From Actinomyces sp. (GTDB lineage Bacteria > Actinomycetota > Actinomycetes > Actinomycetales > Actinomycetaceae): DNA of 64,000 nucleotides. Location of the stretch: assembly GCF_030524025.1 (NCBI RefSeq), contig NZ_JAUNHI010000014.1:1-64000 (forward strand), read 5' to 3'. Position 1 is the first letter of the stretch. Each line of letters starts with the position of its first letter. Position numbers and translations under genes: made by a program. The notes under the pieces are model-generated. The model ran no database searches and was not told the origin of the DNA. It saw only the letters and a list, made by a program, of their open reading frames with translations. Shown piece by piece: positions 46,023-54,589 of this stretch.

Positions 46023-47410
46023 GGAAGGTCCTCGAGCACGAGCGACTGGCCGTCGCCCAGGTCGAGGATGTCACCGTTGGTGAGCAGGACCGCCTCGGTT
46101 CCCGCCAGCCGCATGGGCGCAGCACCGTCGCGCCGCAGGGTCGTGCCGTTGCTCGTCGACAGACTGCGCGCCAGCACCGACCACTCGTCGAGCTCGATGA
46201 GCAGGTGGTTGCGGGAGATGAGCAGCTCGGGGCTCGGCACGGTCACGAGCGCGGGGGTGACGCCCGCGAGCTGGGACACCTCCTGGGGCTCGGGCTGGCG
46301 CCCGACGAGCACGGGCCGGTCGAGCTCGACACTGCCCCCGGCCGACACGAGCACGTGGCCCAGCGGCGGGCAGGGGATGAGACGGGCGGGCTGGGACAGC
46401 TCGGCGCCGCAGGTGCGGCAGTGCACGTAGTTGGTGGGGTTGGCGTGGCCGTCGGGGCACATGACCGACAGGGCCATCCGCGCCTCGGCCTGAGAGGTCT
46501 CGGGGGCCGCGTCCTCGACAACCATGCCGCCGAGCTCGTCAACCAGGTCCTCGGGCAGCGCGGCCAGAGTCCACCCGTCGTGATCGCCGGGGCGCTCCTC
46601 CTGCACCGGCTCGGAGGGCTCGACCGCTCCGGGCGGGACGGCCGGGATCTCCCCAGTGGCCGGAGCGGCGCCCTCCGGGGAGACCGCGACCCCGGCCGGC
46701 ACGACCGCCGGAGACGGCACCGCCGGCACCGGTGCCGGCTCGGGGGCCGCCACTGGCTCGGGAGCCGGTGCCGGGGAGGAGGCGGGGGATGGCACGGGAG
46801 CCGACTGGATGAGCAGGGAGGGGACGGGGCTGGGCACGGAGGCGTTGCGCGAGCGGCGCAGGCGGGTGGCGGGCGCCTGGGGGGCCCGGGGCACCGCCGT
46901 GCCGAGACCCTCGACCGGGGTGGGCACGGCCCCGGCGCCCGTAGGGGACGGGGCGGGGCGCACCGGGGCGCCCAGGTGCACGCGGGAGACGCGCAGGATC
47001 GCGTCCACGGCGGGGCGCAGGACCTGGCCGGCGTCCTCCGGGGCGGACAGCGTCACCGACCCAGGGGTGGAGATGAAGGCCTCCCGCCAGGTCGACACGG
47101 CGATGGCGTCCATCTGCTCGCCGTCGACCTGGAGGACGGGTGCGCCGCGCACGGCGGCGCTCACGCCCCGGGCGCCCAGGATGACTAGGGCGAAGTCGGG
47201 GATACGGGCCAGGTGCCCGCCGGCCCCCCTGACCAGCCGGTCGAGGACCTCGGTCAGGCTCGGCCCCGGGGTGCGCAGGAGCGTCCACAGCTCCTCGACG
47301 GTGGTCTCGGGGACCTCGGCGGGCAGCAGGATGGCGCCGTAGGGCGTCACGGCACCCGCCCACGTGCCCTCGGCCCACAGCGGCGTCGTGGCGCTCAGCG
47401 AATCAGACAT
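46019..47410 (-). CDS. Zinc-ribbon/FHA-domain protein
   Basis: A 463-residue cytosolic protein. Residues 1-150 form a domain I do not recognise (begins TTPLWAEGTWAGAVTPYG). A long Pro/Ala-rich linker follows, then a CPDGHANPTNYVHCRTCG zinc ribbon (about 320-340), then a C-terminal FHA domain with VGRQP, ISRNHLL and TSNGTTL. ATG 47410 is chosen because GAGGAG lies 6 nt upstream. An in-frame ATG at 47521 overlaps the stop of the preceding gene (ATGA) and would add 37 residues. It lies between an RDD-FHA gene and the kinase, so it is a likely kinase substrate or adaptor. Confidence 0.82.
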
Positions 47411-47517
47411 GCGTACTCCTCGTTCAGGGCGCGTGGCCTGCTCAGGGTCCTGCATCGGGCCCGCACCCGCGCCCGGCTCCCCGCCCGCGTCCGGGGTCGG
47501 GGAGCCGTGGGTGCTGC

Positions 47518-48246
47518 TCATTGGATCAGGCACATCGCCTCCCCGAAGTATACCTTTCGGCCCCGCTCCACCGTCCGGGCGGAACCGGGATCGAGGCGGT
47601 GAACGCCGTGGCCGTCCTCGACGTGGGTGCCGTTGGTCGACCCCAGGTCGGTGACGAGCAGGCCCTCGTCGGTGGGCTGGAGCAGGGCGTGGGTCTTGGA
47701 CACCGAGGGCTCGTCCTCCAGGACGGCGACGAGACGGACGTCGCCGACCTCCTCGACCGCCTCAGGAGCCCGGCCCAGGACGAGACCGCCGACGACCGGG
47801 ACCACCCGCTCCCCCAGGCTCAGGGTGTAGACCGCCTGGCTCGGGCGGGCGTTCATGACCACGGTGGTGCCCGCCAGGCGGTCGAACCAGGCCTGGCGCC
47901 ATGACCCTTTGTCGGCCCTGGCGACCATGACCACGGGCACGACACCGAAGGAGGCGGCCGCCGCAACTGCGATGAGCCCGGCACGCAGCACCGCCGCCCA
48001 CCCCGGCATGGCATCGCGCTGGGTGAGGCGGCGCAGGCGCAGCCCCGCGACTGCACCCCCCGGGCCGGCACCGATGACGGCCTGCAGGGTGACGATGCCT
48101 GCGGCGACCGCCAGGGACAGGAACGCACCGAGGACACGGTCCCCCGGCAGGAGACCCGTGACGGTGATGATAAGCACGTCGAAACCCCCGGCGAGCAGCC
48201 GACGTGCAGGCGAGGCGGGAAGTTCCAGGGGGGCACTCAAGGGCAC
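47518..48246 (-). CDS. RDD-FHA fusion membrane protein (second copy)
   Basis: A 242-residue shorter relative of the RDD-FHA protein at 43117. The N-terminal RDD region (about 10-120) has ARRLLAGGFDVLII and FDRLAGTTVVM; the FHA domain (about 145-242) has LVLGRAP, SVSKTHALL and DLGSTNGTHVED. The linker of the longer protein is almost absent. GTG 48246 is preferred over ATG 48288 because the RDD-like start begins there and TATGCT ends 6 nt upstream, suggesting a leaderless message. It heads the leftward operon with the zinc-ribbon/FHA and kinase genes. Confidence 0.85.
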   Translation of the reverse strand: MPLSAPLELPASPARRLLAGGFDVLIITVTGLLPGDRVLGAFLSLAVAAGIVTLQAVIGAGPGGAVAGLRLRRLTQRDAMPGWAAVLRAGLIAVAAAASFGVVPVVMVARADKGSWRQAWFDRLAGTTVVMNARPSQAVYTLSLGERVVPVVGGLVLGRAPEAVEEVGDVRLVAVLEDEPSVSKTHALLQPTDEGLLVTDLGSTNGTHVEDGHGVHRLDPGSARTVERGRKVYFGEAMCLIQ

Positions 48247-48252
48247 AGGTGA

Positions 48253-48258
48253 AGCATA
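48253..48258 (-). promoter_or_regulatory. Putative -10 box of the leaderless kinase operon
   Basis: TATGCT on the minus strand, 6 nt before GTG 48246, with no ribosome binding site in between. It lies in the 85-bp interval shared with the divergent gene at 48332. Confidence 0.45.
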
Positions 48259-48331
48259 GACGCGGATGGATCGCCTATAGTCACTCATACTCGCTGACCG
48301 GTCACACAGGCGCAGTCATAAGGAGCCCGCG

Positions 48332-48898
48332 ATGCAGATCGCCGTCACGCCCGATCCCGCGCTGTGGGTGGTCGTTCCCGAGTTCCCGCCGCCGGGCTGG
48401 GCCCGGGAGGAGGCCCGCGCGCGCAGCGTCCAGCTCGACATCACCGGGCCACAGTGGCGCACCGAGTTCGAGACCCTCCTCGAGAGGCTGAGGCGCACCG
48501 AGCGCACCTCCTCACTGGCCCGTCTCCTCCACGTGGGCGACGGGGCGCGCCATGTCTTCGCCGTTGACGTCAGCCTCGAGCCCACGCCCGACGACGGATC
48601 GAAGGAGGGGCGCCACTCCACCCAGCTGGCGCTGTTGTCGGGAATGCTGCCCGGCACGAGGGCCGAGCGCCTGCGCCCCAACCCGGGGACCGCGGGCTTC
48701 TGGGCGGCCACGGGTGCGCCGTCCTCCGGTGGGCCGTCACGGCCCAGTGCGATGGTCGTCCTGCGCAAGGCCGGCCTGCCCATCGTCCAGGTCGACGTCA
48801 TCATGCAGGTGTGGGGGGCGCCGGCCTCCGAGATCGTGCCGGTCATCAACCACGTCATCGACCTGGCCGACCGGGTCGGCCCCGCCGACGCCACCTAA
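48332..48898 (+). CDS. Conserved-looking protein of unknown function, 188 residues
   Basis: A soluble-looking protein with no signal peptide or membrane span. ATG 48332 follows AAGGAG by 7 nt. The sequence alternates strands and helices, and I recognise no catalytic motif. It is transcribed divergently from the kinase operon, 85 bp away, and may share its regulation. A CATACT at 48286-48291 could be its -10. Codon use and GC content resemble the neighbours. Function unknown; a link with the FHA/kinase system is suggested by position only. Confidence 0.75.
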   Translation: MQIAVTPDPALWVVVPEFPPPGWAREEARARSVQLDITGPQWRTEFETLLERLRRTERTSSLARLLHVGDGARHVFAVDVSLEPTPDDGSKEGRHSTQLALLSGMLPGTRAERLRPNPGTAGFWAATGAPSSGGPSRPSAMVVLRKAGLPIVQVDVIMQVWGAPASEIVPVINHVIDLADRVGPADAT

Positions 48899-49514
48899 GG
48901 CGGCGCCGTGACGGTGTCAGGGCCCCAACCGCTCTCCACGGGGCTCCCGCCACAAGGGCGAGGTCGTCACCGCACCTGCGTCTCGACCTGCTCCCGCCGG
49001 GTAGGGTCGCCGGTCCGGCGCCGGGCGGGGGTCGCTCCAGGTCTCGACGGTCACGTGATGCACACCATAGGGGCCTGGTGGGCGAGGCGCCCCGCGGAGA
49101 AACCGCGGAATCCCGCCAGATTCCTCAACCGGTCGCGGCGGCCGCGGCGCCGGTGAAGGCCAACAATGTGCACCGAGGTGCTCGGCACACATTTCAACGT
49201 GCGCCGGCTGCGACAAAACGATCATAAAATGGCTGGATCTCAACGATTCACCTCCGTCGCCACCGGCAAGAAGGTGCAAGGCACCTCTCCGCGCCCACAC
49301 ACCCGCACACCCCAGGGCACACGATGCTCCTCGGCGGTCACCCGGGCCGGTCACCGCCTCCACGCACGTGCCGACGCCACCGTGGCCATGCTCCTCCAAC
49401 CGGTCCTCGACTGGGGCGCAGTGGAGGACCGCCTAGGACAGGCCCGCCTTCCCGCACCACTCCAACGATCCACAGCCCTCGACCCTCACACCCTGGCGAG
49501 AAAGGCTCAATCAT
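48899..49514. other. 616-bp region without a convincing gene
   Basis: Several ORFs cross this stretch on both strands, but none has a ribosome binding site together with recognisable product features. The middle part (about 49160-49250) is AT-rich by local standards and includes an imperfect hairpin (TGTGCACCGAG with CTCGGCACACA, about 49166-49190). It might be a decayed gene or mobile-element remnant, or a regulatory region. I cannot identify it. Confidence 0.4.
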
Positions 49515-51314
49515 CTAGTCGATCAGGTCGGAGAGCTCCAGCCAGCGTTCTTCGAGCTCGGCCGTCTCCGCCTCGACGGCGCGGAGGTTGCCCGCCAAGG
49601 TCTGTAGCCCCTCGTAGTCGCCCTGGTCGTGGTCGGCCATGGACTGGTGCAGGGTCTTGACCTCGGCGTGGAGCTTGTCGAGACGGCGTTCGATCGAGGC
49701 GATCTCCTTGTGCACGGCCCGACGCTCGGCACCGGACATGCCGGGAGCACCGGCTTCGCCGGCGCCATCGCTGGGCGAGGACGCCTGGCCGCCCGGACGC
49801 CGGCTGGGCTGCTCGCGCCGCAGTGTCAGGTACTCGTCCACCCCGCCAGGCAGGTGCCGCAAGCCTCCGTCGAGGATGGCGTACTGCTGGTCGGTCACCC
49901 GCTCGAGCATGTAGCGGTCGTGGGAGACCACGACGAGCGTCCCCGGCCAGGAGTCGAGCAGGTCCTCCATCGCGGCCAGCATGTCGGCGTCGACATCGTT
50001 GGCGGGCTCGTCCAGGGCGATGACATTGGGCTCGCCGAGCAGCAGGAGCAGCAGCTGCAGGCGCCGCTTCTGCCCCCCGGAGAGCTCGGCGACCGTCGTC
50101 GACAGGTGCGCGCGGGCGAAGCCGAGGCGCTCGAGCAGCTGGGCCGGGGTGAGCTCCTTGCCGTCGACCGTGAAGGTGGCCTGGGTGCGCGCCAAGACCT
50201 CGCGCACCCGGTCGCCGCCGATGTCGGCCAGCTGGGAGAACTGCTGGTCGAGCAGTCCGAGCCGCACCGTCTTGCCGCGCCTGACCCGGCCGGAGGTGGG
50301 TGGCACGGTTCCGGCGATGAGACCCAGGAGCGTCGACTTGCCGGTGCCGTTGGCCCCGAGGATGCCGGTCCGTTCACCGGGGGCGAGGCGCCACGTCACG
50401 TCGCGCAGCACCTCGCGCTCGCCGTAGCGCACGCCGGCGCCTTCGAGGTCGACGACCTGCTTGCCCAGGCGGGCCACGGCGAGGCGTTGCAGCTCGATGG
50501 GGTTGCGCACCGGCGGCACGTCGGCGATGAGCCTGTTGGCGGCCTCGATGCGGAACCTCGGCTTGGAGGTGCGGGCGGGCGCGCCGCGGCGCAGCCAGGC
50601 CAGCTCCTTGCGCATGAGGTTCTGCCGCTTGGCCTCGGTGGCGGCGTTGATCCGGTCCCGTTCGACCCGTTGCAGCACGTAGGCGGCGTACCCGCCCTCG
50701 AAGGGCTCGACGGTCCCGTCGTGGACCTCCCAGGTCTCGGTGCAGACCTCGTCGAGGAACCAGCGGTCGTGGGTGACCACGAGCAGGCCGCCGGCGTTGT
50801 TGGCCCAGCGGCTCCGCAGGTGCCCGGCGAGCCAGTCGATGCCCTCGACGTCGAGGTGGTTGGTCGGCTCATCGAGGGCGATGACGTCCCACTGGCCGAT
50901 GAGCAGCGCGGCGAGCGCGACCCGCCGGCGCTGGCCGCCGCTCAGCTCGCCGATCCTGGCCTCCCACGGCAGGTCGGCGACGAGCCCGCCGATCACCTCC
51001 CGGATCCCCGCGTCACCGGCCCACTCGTGCTCGGGCCGGTCACCGACGATCGCCTGGCCGACCGTCGCGGCCGGGTCGAGGTCCTCGGACTGGGACAGCA
51101 CCCCGAAGCGCACGCCGCCGCGCCGGGTCACCCGCCCCGCATGCGGGGCGACCAGGCCGCTGAGCACCCCCAGCAGGGTCGACTTGCCGTCGCCGTTGCG
51201 GCCCACGATCCCGACGCGGTCGCCCTCCTCGATCCCGACGGTGACCGAGTCGAGGACCACCCGCGCCGGGTACTCCACGTGCAGGGCCTCGCCGACGACC
51301 AGTGGCGCCGCCAC
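49515..51314 (-). CDS. ABC-F family ATPase
   Basis: A 599-residue protein with two ABC ATPase domains on one chain and no membrane segment, the ABC-F pattern of translation factors. The first domain has GRNGDGKST, LSGGQRRRVALA and LDEPTNHLD; the second has GANGTGKST, LSGGQKRRLQ and LDEPANDVD. The linker (about 240-310) is rich in charged helices, and the C-terminal 70 residues form a coiled coil like Uup-type members. The start is GTG 51314 behind AGGTGG. It is 88 bp after ispE and probably part of the metG-to-ispE group. The exact ABC-F subfamily (translation rescue, energy sensing, antibiotic protection) is not clear. Confidence 0.9.
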   Translation of the reverse strand: MAAPLVVGEALHVEYPARVVLDSVTVGIEEGDRVGIVGRNGDGKSTLLGVLSGLVAPHAGRVTRRGGVRFGVLSQSEDLDPAATVGQAIVGDRPEHEWAGDAGIREVIGGLVADLPWEARIGELSGGQRRRVALAALLIGQWDVIALDEPTNHLDVEGIDWLAGHLRSRWANNAGGLLVVTHDRWFLDEVCTETWEVHDGTVEPFEGGYAAYVLQRVERDRINAATEAKRQNLMRKELAWLRRGAPARTSKPRFRIEAANRLIADVPPVRNPIELQRLAVARLGKQVVDLEGAGVRYGEREVLRDVTWRLAPGERTGILGANGTGKSTLLGLIAGTVPPTSGRVRRGKTVRLGLLDQQFSQLADIGGDRVREVLARTQATFTVDGKELTPAQLLERLGFARAHLSTTVAELSGGQKRRLQLLLLLLGEPNVIALDEPANDVDADMLAAMEDLLDSWPGTLVVVSHDRYMLERVTDQQYAILDGGLRHLPGGVDEYLTLRREQPSRRPGGQASSPSDGAGEAGAPGMSGAERRAVHKEIASIERRLDKLHAEVKTLHQSMADHDQGDYEGLQTLAGNLRAVEAETAELEERWLELSDLID

Positions 51315-51402
51315 TACCGCCCACCTGCCTTGGGCGAGCGGTGGCGGCCGGGCACGGCCCCTCGAGCCCCCGGGGCGCCCGCCGGGCCCGCGACGCCCAC
51401 CA

Positions 51403-52371
51403 TCAGCCCACCACCCGTGCGCCGGCGACGGGAGCGTCGGCCCGCAGGGTGCTCGCCACGTGCTCGCAGTCCTCCAGGGCACGGCAGACCCGGACGGCGG
51501 TGGCGGAGTCGGGCACGAGGGCGGCGACGGTGGGTCCCGAGCCCGAGACAATGGCCCGCAGGGCGCCGGCGGACTCGGCCACGGCGATGACCTCGGCGAG
51601 CCCGGGGCGCAGGGACAGTGCCGCGGGGGCCAGGTCGTTGTGGAGGTAGGCGGCCACGGCGCCCGGGTCCCCCGAGCGCAGGGCGTTGGTCAGCCCCTCC
51701 GGCACCTCGGCGGTGGTCGGCGCGACGGCACGGGGCATCTGGTCGAAGCGGGCGAAGACGGCCGGTGTCGACAGCCCGGTGGGCGCCAGGGCGAAGACCC
51801 AGTGGTAGGTGCCGCGCGTCATGAGCGGGGTGAGGCGGTCGCCCCGCCCGTGCCCGACGGCGGTCGAGCCCAGCAGGGGGAAGGGGACGTCGGCTCCCAG
51901 GCGGGAGGCGAGCTCGATGAGCTCGCCCTGGTCGAGCTCGGTGCCCCACAGGATGTTGCAGGCCAGGAGGGCGGCGGCGGCGTCGGCCGACCCGCCGGCC
52001 ATGCCACCGGCCACCGGGACGCGCTTGCGCACGAGCAGGTCGACGCCCTCCTCGACGCCGGTGGCCTCGGCCAGCAGCAGCGCGGCGCGCACCGCCAGGT
52101 TGGACTCGTCGGTGGGCACGGCGTCGTCGGACTCCTCGAGGCTGAGCGTGACGGCGCCACGGGCGTCGCGGGCCTGGCGCCGGGCGGTGACGGTCTCGAC
52201 GACCCGCACCGCCTGGAAGACGGTGGTCAGCGGGTGGTAGCCATCCGCGCCGGGGGCACCGACCGACAGGAAGAGGTTGACCTTGCCGGGGGCCTCGACC
52301 CGCACCGAGGTCGCTGAGCCCGAGCGCTGCGGCGAGGCCTGGCCGCCGGGAACGGCGTGCAGGTGGTTCAT
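51403..52371 (-). CDS. ispE: 4-diphosphocytidyl-2-C-methyl-D-erythritol kinase
   Basis: The fourth step of the non-mevalonate (MEP) isoprenoid pathway, which among other things supplies undecaprenyl carriers. The 322-residue GHMP kinase begins its fold with [14 protein letters not shown] (about 25-38), has the ATP-binding loop [15 protein letters not shown] (about 120), and [10 protein letters not shown] near the C-terminus. The ATG at 52371 overlaps the ksgA stop (ATGA), the order seen in many actinobacteria. Confidence 0.94.
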   Translation of the reverse strand: MNHLHAVPGGQASPQRSGSATSVRVEAPGKVNLFLSVGAPGADGYHPLTTVFQAVRVVETVTARRQARDARGAVTLSLEESDDAVPTDESNLAVRAALLLAEATGVEEGVDLLVRKRVPVAGGMAGGSADAAAALLACNILWGTELDQGELIELASRLGADVPFPLLGSTAVGHGRGDRLTPLMTRGTYHWVFALAPTGLSTPAVFARFDQMPRAVAPTTAEVPEGLTNALRSGDPGAVAAYLHNDLAPAALSLRPGLAEVIAVAESAGALRAIVSGSGPTVAALVPDSATAVRVCRALEDCEHVASTLRADAPVAGARVVG

Positions 52372-53312
52372 CGGTCCTCCCGGGGTGGTCGTGCGGTCTG
52401 TGACAGGTGGCCTGCAGCCGCGAAGGCCTGGGCCAGGTCGACGAAGGAGCGGATGTCGAGCCTCTCACCGCGCTCGCCGGGGTCGATGCCGGCCGCGCGG
52501 ATCGCCTCCTCGGCGGGGCCGGGGCCGCCGGCCAGCGGGGCCAGCGCCTTGCGCAAGGTCTTGCGGCGCTGGGCGAAGGCGGCGTCGATGACGGCGAAGA
52601 CCTGGCGGCGGGTGGCCCAGGTCGGCGGGGGCTCGTGGCGGGTCAGCTCGACGAGGGCGGAGTCGACATGGGGCACCGGCCAGAAGACGGTGCGCCCGAT
52701 GGTGATCGTGCGCCGGGCACGGGCGTACCAGGCGGCCTTGGCGCTGGGGGCGCCGTAGGTCCGCGAGCCCGGGGGCGCGGCCAGGCGGTCGGCGACCTCC
52801 GCCTGGACCATGACCGTGGCCCGCTCGAGGGAGGGCAGGGCCTCCAGGAGGGTGAGAAGGACCGGCACCGCCACGTTGTAGGGGAGGTTGGCCACGAGCA
52901 TCGTGGGGGCCGCCCCCGGTCCCGGCTCCAGCGCCTGGGGGCCGTCGATGCTCAGGGCGTCGGCCTCGATGACTGTCAGGCGGCCGGAGGCCGGCGGCAT
53001 GCGGGCGCCGACGGTGGCCGGCAGGGCGCGGGCGAGGACCGGGTCGATCTCGACGGCGGTGACCGAGGCGCCGGCCTCGAGCAGGGCCAGGGTCAGCGAG
53101 CCCAGGCCCGGGCCCACCTCGAGCACTGAGGCGCCGGGCCCGACCCCCGCCGAGCGCACGATGCGGCGCACGGTGCCGGCGTCGTGGACGAAGTTCTGCC
53201 CCAGCGTCTTGGTGGGACGCACGTCCAGGGCCGCGCACAGGGCGCGGATATCCGCCGGGCCGAGCAGGCCGGGGTCGGCTCGGCCCGACCGGGTCGAGGA
53301 GGAGTCGGGCAT
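52368..53312 (-). CDS. ksgA: 16S rRNA (adenine1518/1519-N6)-dimethyltransferase
   Basis: Dimethylates two adjacent adenines near the 3' end of 16S rRNA during small-subunit maturation. The 314-residue protein shows [10 protein letters not shown], the SAM site [18 protein letters not shown] and the catalytic NLPYNVAVP. The C-terminal RNA-binding half has the usual length. The start ATG 53312 has no ribosome binding site but TACTCT ends 6 nt upstream, so this may be a leaderless message that includes ispE and perhaps the ABC-F gene. Confidence 0.95.
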   Translation of the reverse strand: MPDSSSTRSGRADPGLLGPADIRALCAALDVRPTKTLGQNFVHDAGTVRRIVRSAGVGPGASVLEVGPGLGSLTLALLEAGASVTAVEIDPVLARALPATVGARMPPASGRLTVIEADALSIDGPQALEPGPGAAPTMLVANLPYNVAVPVLLTLLEALPSLERATVMVQAEVADRLAAPPGSRTYGAPSAKAAWYARARRTITIGRTVFWPVPHVDSALVELTRHEPPPTWATRRQVFAVIDAAFAQRRKTLRKALAPLAGGPGPAEEAIRAAGIDPGERGERLDIRSFVDLAQAFAAAGHLSQTARPPREDR

Positions 53313-53318
53313 GACGAC

Positions 53319-53324
53319 AGAGTA
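53319..53324 (-). promoter_or_regulatory. Putative -10 box of leaderless ksgA
   Basis: TACTCT on the minus strand, 6 nt before ATG 53312. A TTGATG lies only 14 bp further upstream, too close for a standard -35. Confidence 0.45.
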
Positions 53325-53376
53325 GCGGCAGGGGCCGTCATCAACACCGACGGCGGGCCCTCCCCCGGTCCTGCGG

Positions 53377-53399
53377 CGCTCGGATGGCTCCCCCGAGCG
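53377..53399 (-). terminator. Hairpin after the Rpf gene
   Basis: A perfect 7-bp stem (CGCTCGG/CCGAGCG) with a 9-nt loop, 37 nt after the stop codon at 53436 on the minus strand. No U-run. Confidence 0.45.
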
Positions 53400-53435
53400 A
53401 GGAGGCCGCCGGCCAGCGGGGCGGTAACAAGGCGG

Positions 53436-54260
53436 TTACAGCAGGCCGAGCTTGGCGGCGCAGGCGGGCCACTGGCCCCAGCCGGACTGGGCCTGGAGCT
53501 TTTGCGCCATCGCGGTCTGGGTGGCGGCATCCGCCTCGTGGGGGTAGCCGGTCCCGCCCATCGCGCGCCAGGTGCTCAGCGAGAACTGGTAGAGGCCGTA
53601 GTAGCCGTTGCCGGTGTTGGCCGCCGGGTTGTTGCCGGACTCGCACTGGGCGAGCTTCTGCCACACCGAGCCGTCGGTCACGCCGCCGGAGGTCGTCGGC
53701 GTCGTGCCCGTCGAGGACCCGCTGCCCGAGGAGGTCTCGGAGGTGGAGGTGTCCGCGGACTCCGTCGGGGCGGCGGTGCCGGTGCCCACGAGGACGACCT
53801 CGTCGACCTTGGCGGTCACGACCACGGTCGAGACGGTCTCCCGGGAGACCTCCTGGTCCCCGCTGCGGGTGACCTGATAGGTCGTACGGGTCAGGCCGTC
53901 GACGCCCTCGGTGGCGACCTTCCTCTCACCGGCGGGCAGCTCGTCGGTCTCCTGCTCGACCGTGCCATGGGCCTCGGCGGTCTCCTCGACCTCGGTGGTC
54001 ACGGTCAGCGCCTCGCCCTGGACCGCCAGTCCCGCCGCCGCGGTGGCGTCGGCGCTTGGGGAGGCACCGATGGCCTCGATGCGCACCTGCGACTCGCTGA
54101 TGGGGGCGACGTCCTGGTCGGCGGCGCGCACCGCCGCGTAGGCACCGCCGGAGACCGCCAGCGACAGTGCGGCGGCGACGGCGCCGGCGCGGGCGACCGC
54201 CGGGGTCAGGCGGCGGCGCTCGGGCGCCGCGGCGAGCTCGGTGTCAGGGGTGCGTCCCAC
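53436..54260 (-). CDS. Resuscitation-promoting factor-type G5/Rpf protein
   Basis: An exported 274-residue peptidoglycan-cleaving enzyme. A transmembrane or signal segment (about 20-45) is followed by a short linker and a G5 domain (about 80-165, which binds N-acetylglucosamine-containing polymers in other proteins). After a Ser/Thr-rich spacer comes a C-terminal Rpf domain (about 195-274). The Rpf domain has WQKLAQCESGNNPA with the conserved catalytic Glu, followed by YYGLYQFSLSTW. GTG 54260 is preferred; the frame starts at 54296. It sits between ksgA and tatD, the place of rpfB in mycobacteria, beside a second G5 protein with a different catalytic domain. Confidence 0.9.
   Translation of the reverse strand: MGRTPDTELAAAPERRRLTPAVARAGAVAAALSLAVSGGAYAAVRAADQDVAPISESQVRIEAIGASPSADATAAAGLAVQGEALTVTTEVEETAEAHGTVEQETDELPAGERKVATEGVDGLTRTTYQVTRSGDQEVSRETVSTVVVTAKVDEVVLVGTGTAAPTESADTSTSETSSGSGSSTGTTPTTSGGVTDGSVWQKLAQCESGNNPAANTGNGYYGLYQFSLSTWRAMGGTGYPHEADAATQTAMAQKLQAQSGWGQWPACAAKLGLL
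53771..53975. repeat. 205-bp segment repeated at 54952-55156
   Basis: This part of the G5-coding region is identical to 54952-55156 in the neighbouring gene apart from one base (53931 G, 55112 A), in the same orientation and 1181 bp away. Outside the segment similarity drops sharply. Identity includes silent positions, so a recent duplication or gene conversion is likely. Confidence 0.9.
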
Positions 54261-54589
54261 GATGAGGCATCCTTCCGTTGGCAAAGCGGCCGCCACCGTA
54301 GCCCAGGCCGCATAGTCCCGGCAATGGGATTGCTCACGATTCGGCCCTGCGACGAACCCGCTGGCCTACGGCGCGCACAGCCGGCGCACAGGACGGGCGC
54401 GCCAGGGACCGGCGTCGGCCGCGCTCCAGGAGCCGGCCCGCTCGGCCGGGGCGGACGGCAGTACCCGCGGTGGCGGGCCGCGGTGGGACACAGGGACGTC
54501 AGAACCAGGGGATGACGGCGGGCGCGGGCAGTGCCGCGCCCACAACGCGCGACCCGGTCACCGGGCCGCGGCGGGGAGCGCCGGCGGGG
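54261..54589. other. Intergenic region between the two G5 genes
   Basis: A gap of 329 bp. It carries the presumed promoter and AAGGA-type ribosome binding site of the Rpf gene (about 54261-54330) and hairpins of the upstream gene near 54520-54565. I looked for a ydaO-type riboswitch, which precedes some rpf genes, and saw none. Confidence 0.4.
54520..54541 (-). terminator. Hairpin after the G5/transglycosylase gene
   Basis: An 8-bp GC stem (GGGCGCGG/CCGCGCCC) with a 6-nt loop, about 50 nt after the stop codon at 54590. A second small hairpin (CCCGGT-C-ACCGGG) lies between the two. Confidence 0.45.

Noticed and set aside
49166..49660. A 164-codon plus-strand ORF as a gene.
   Set aside because: It runs into the antisense of the ABC-F gene, has no ribosome binding site, and shows no recognisable product; only the intergenic part was kept as a note.
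54261..54589. A ydaO-type (c-di-AMP) riboswitch upstream of the Rpf gene.
   Set aside because: Such elements precede some actinobacterial rpf genes, but I could not find the conserved core here.
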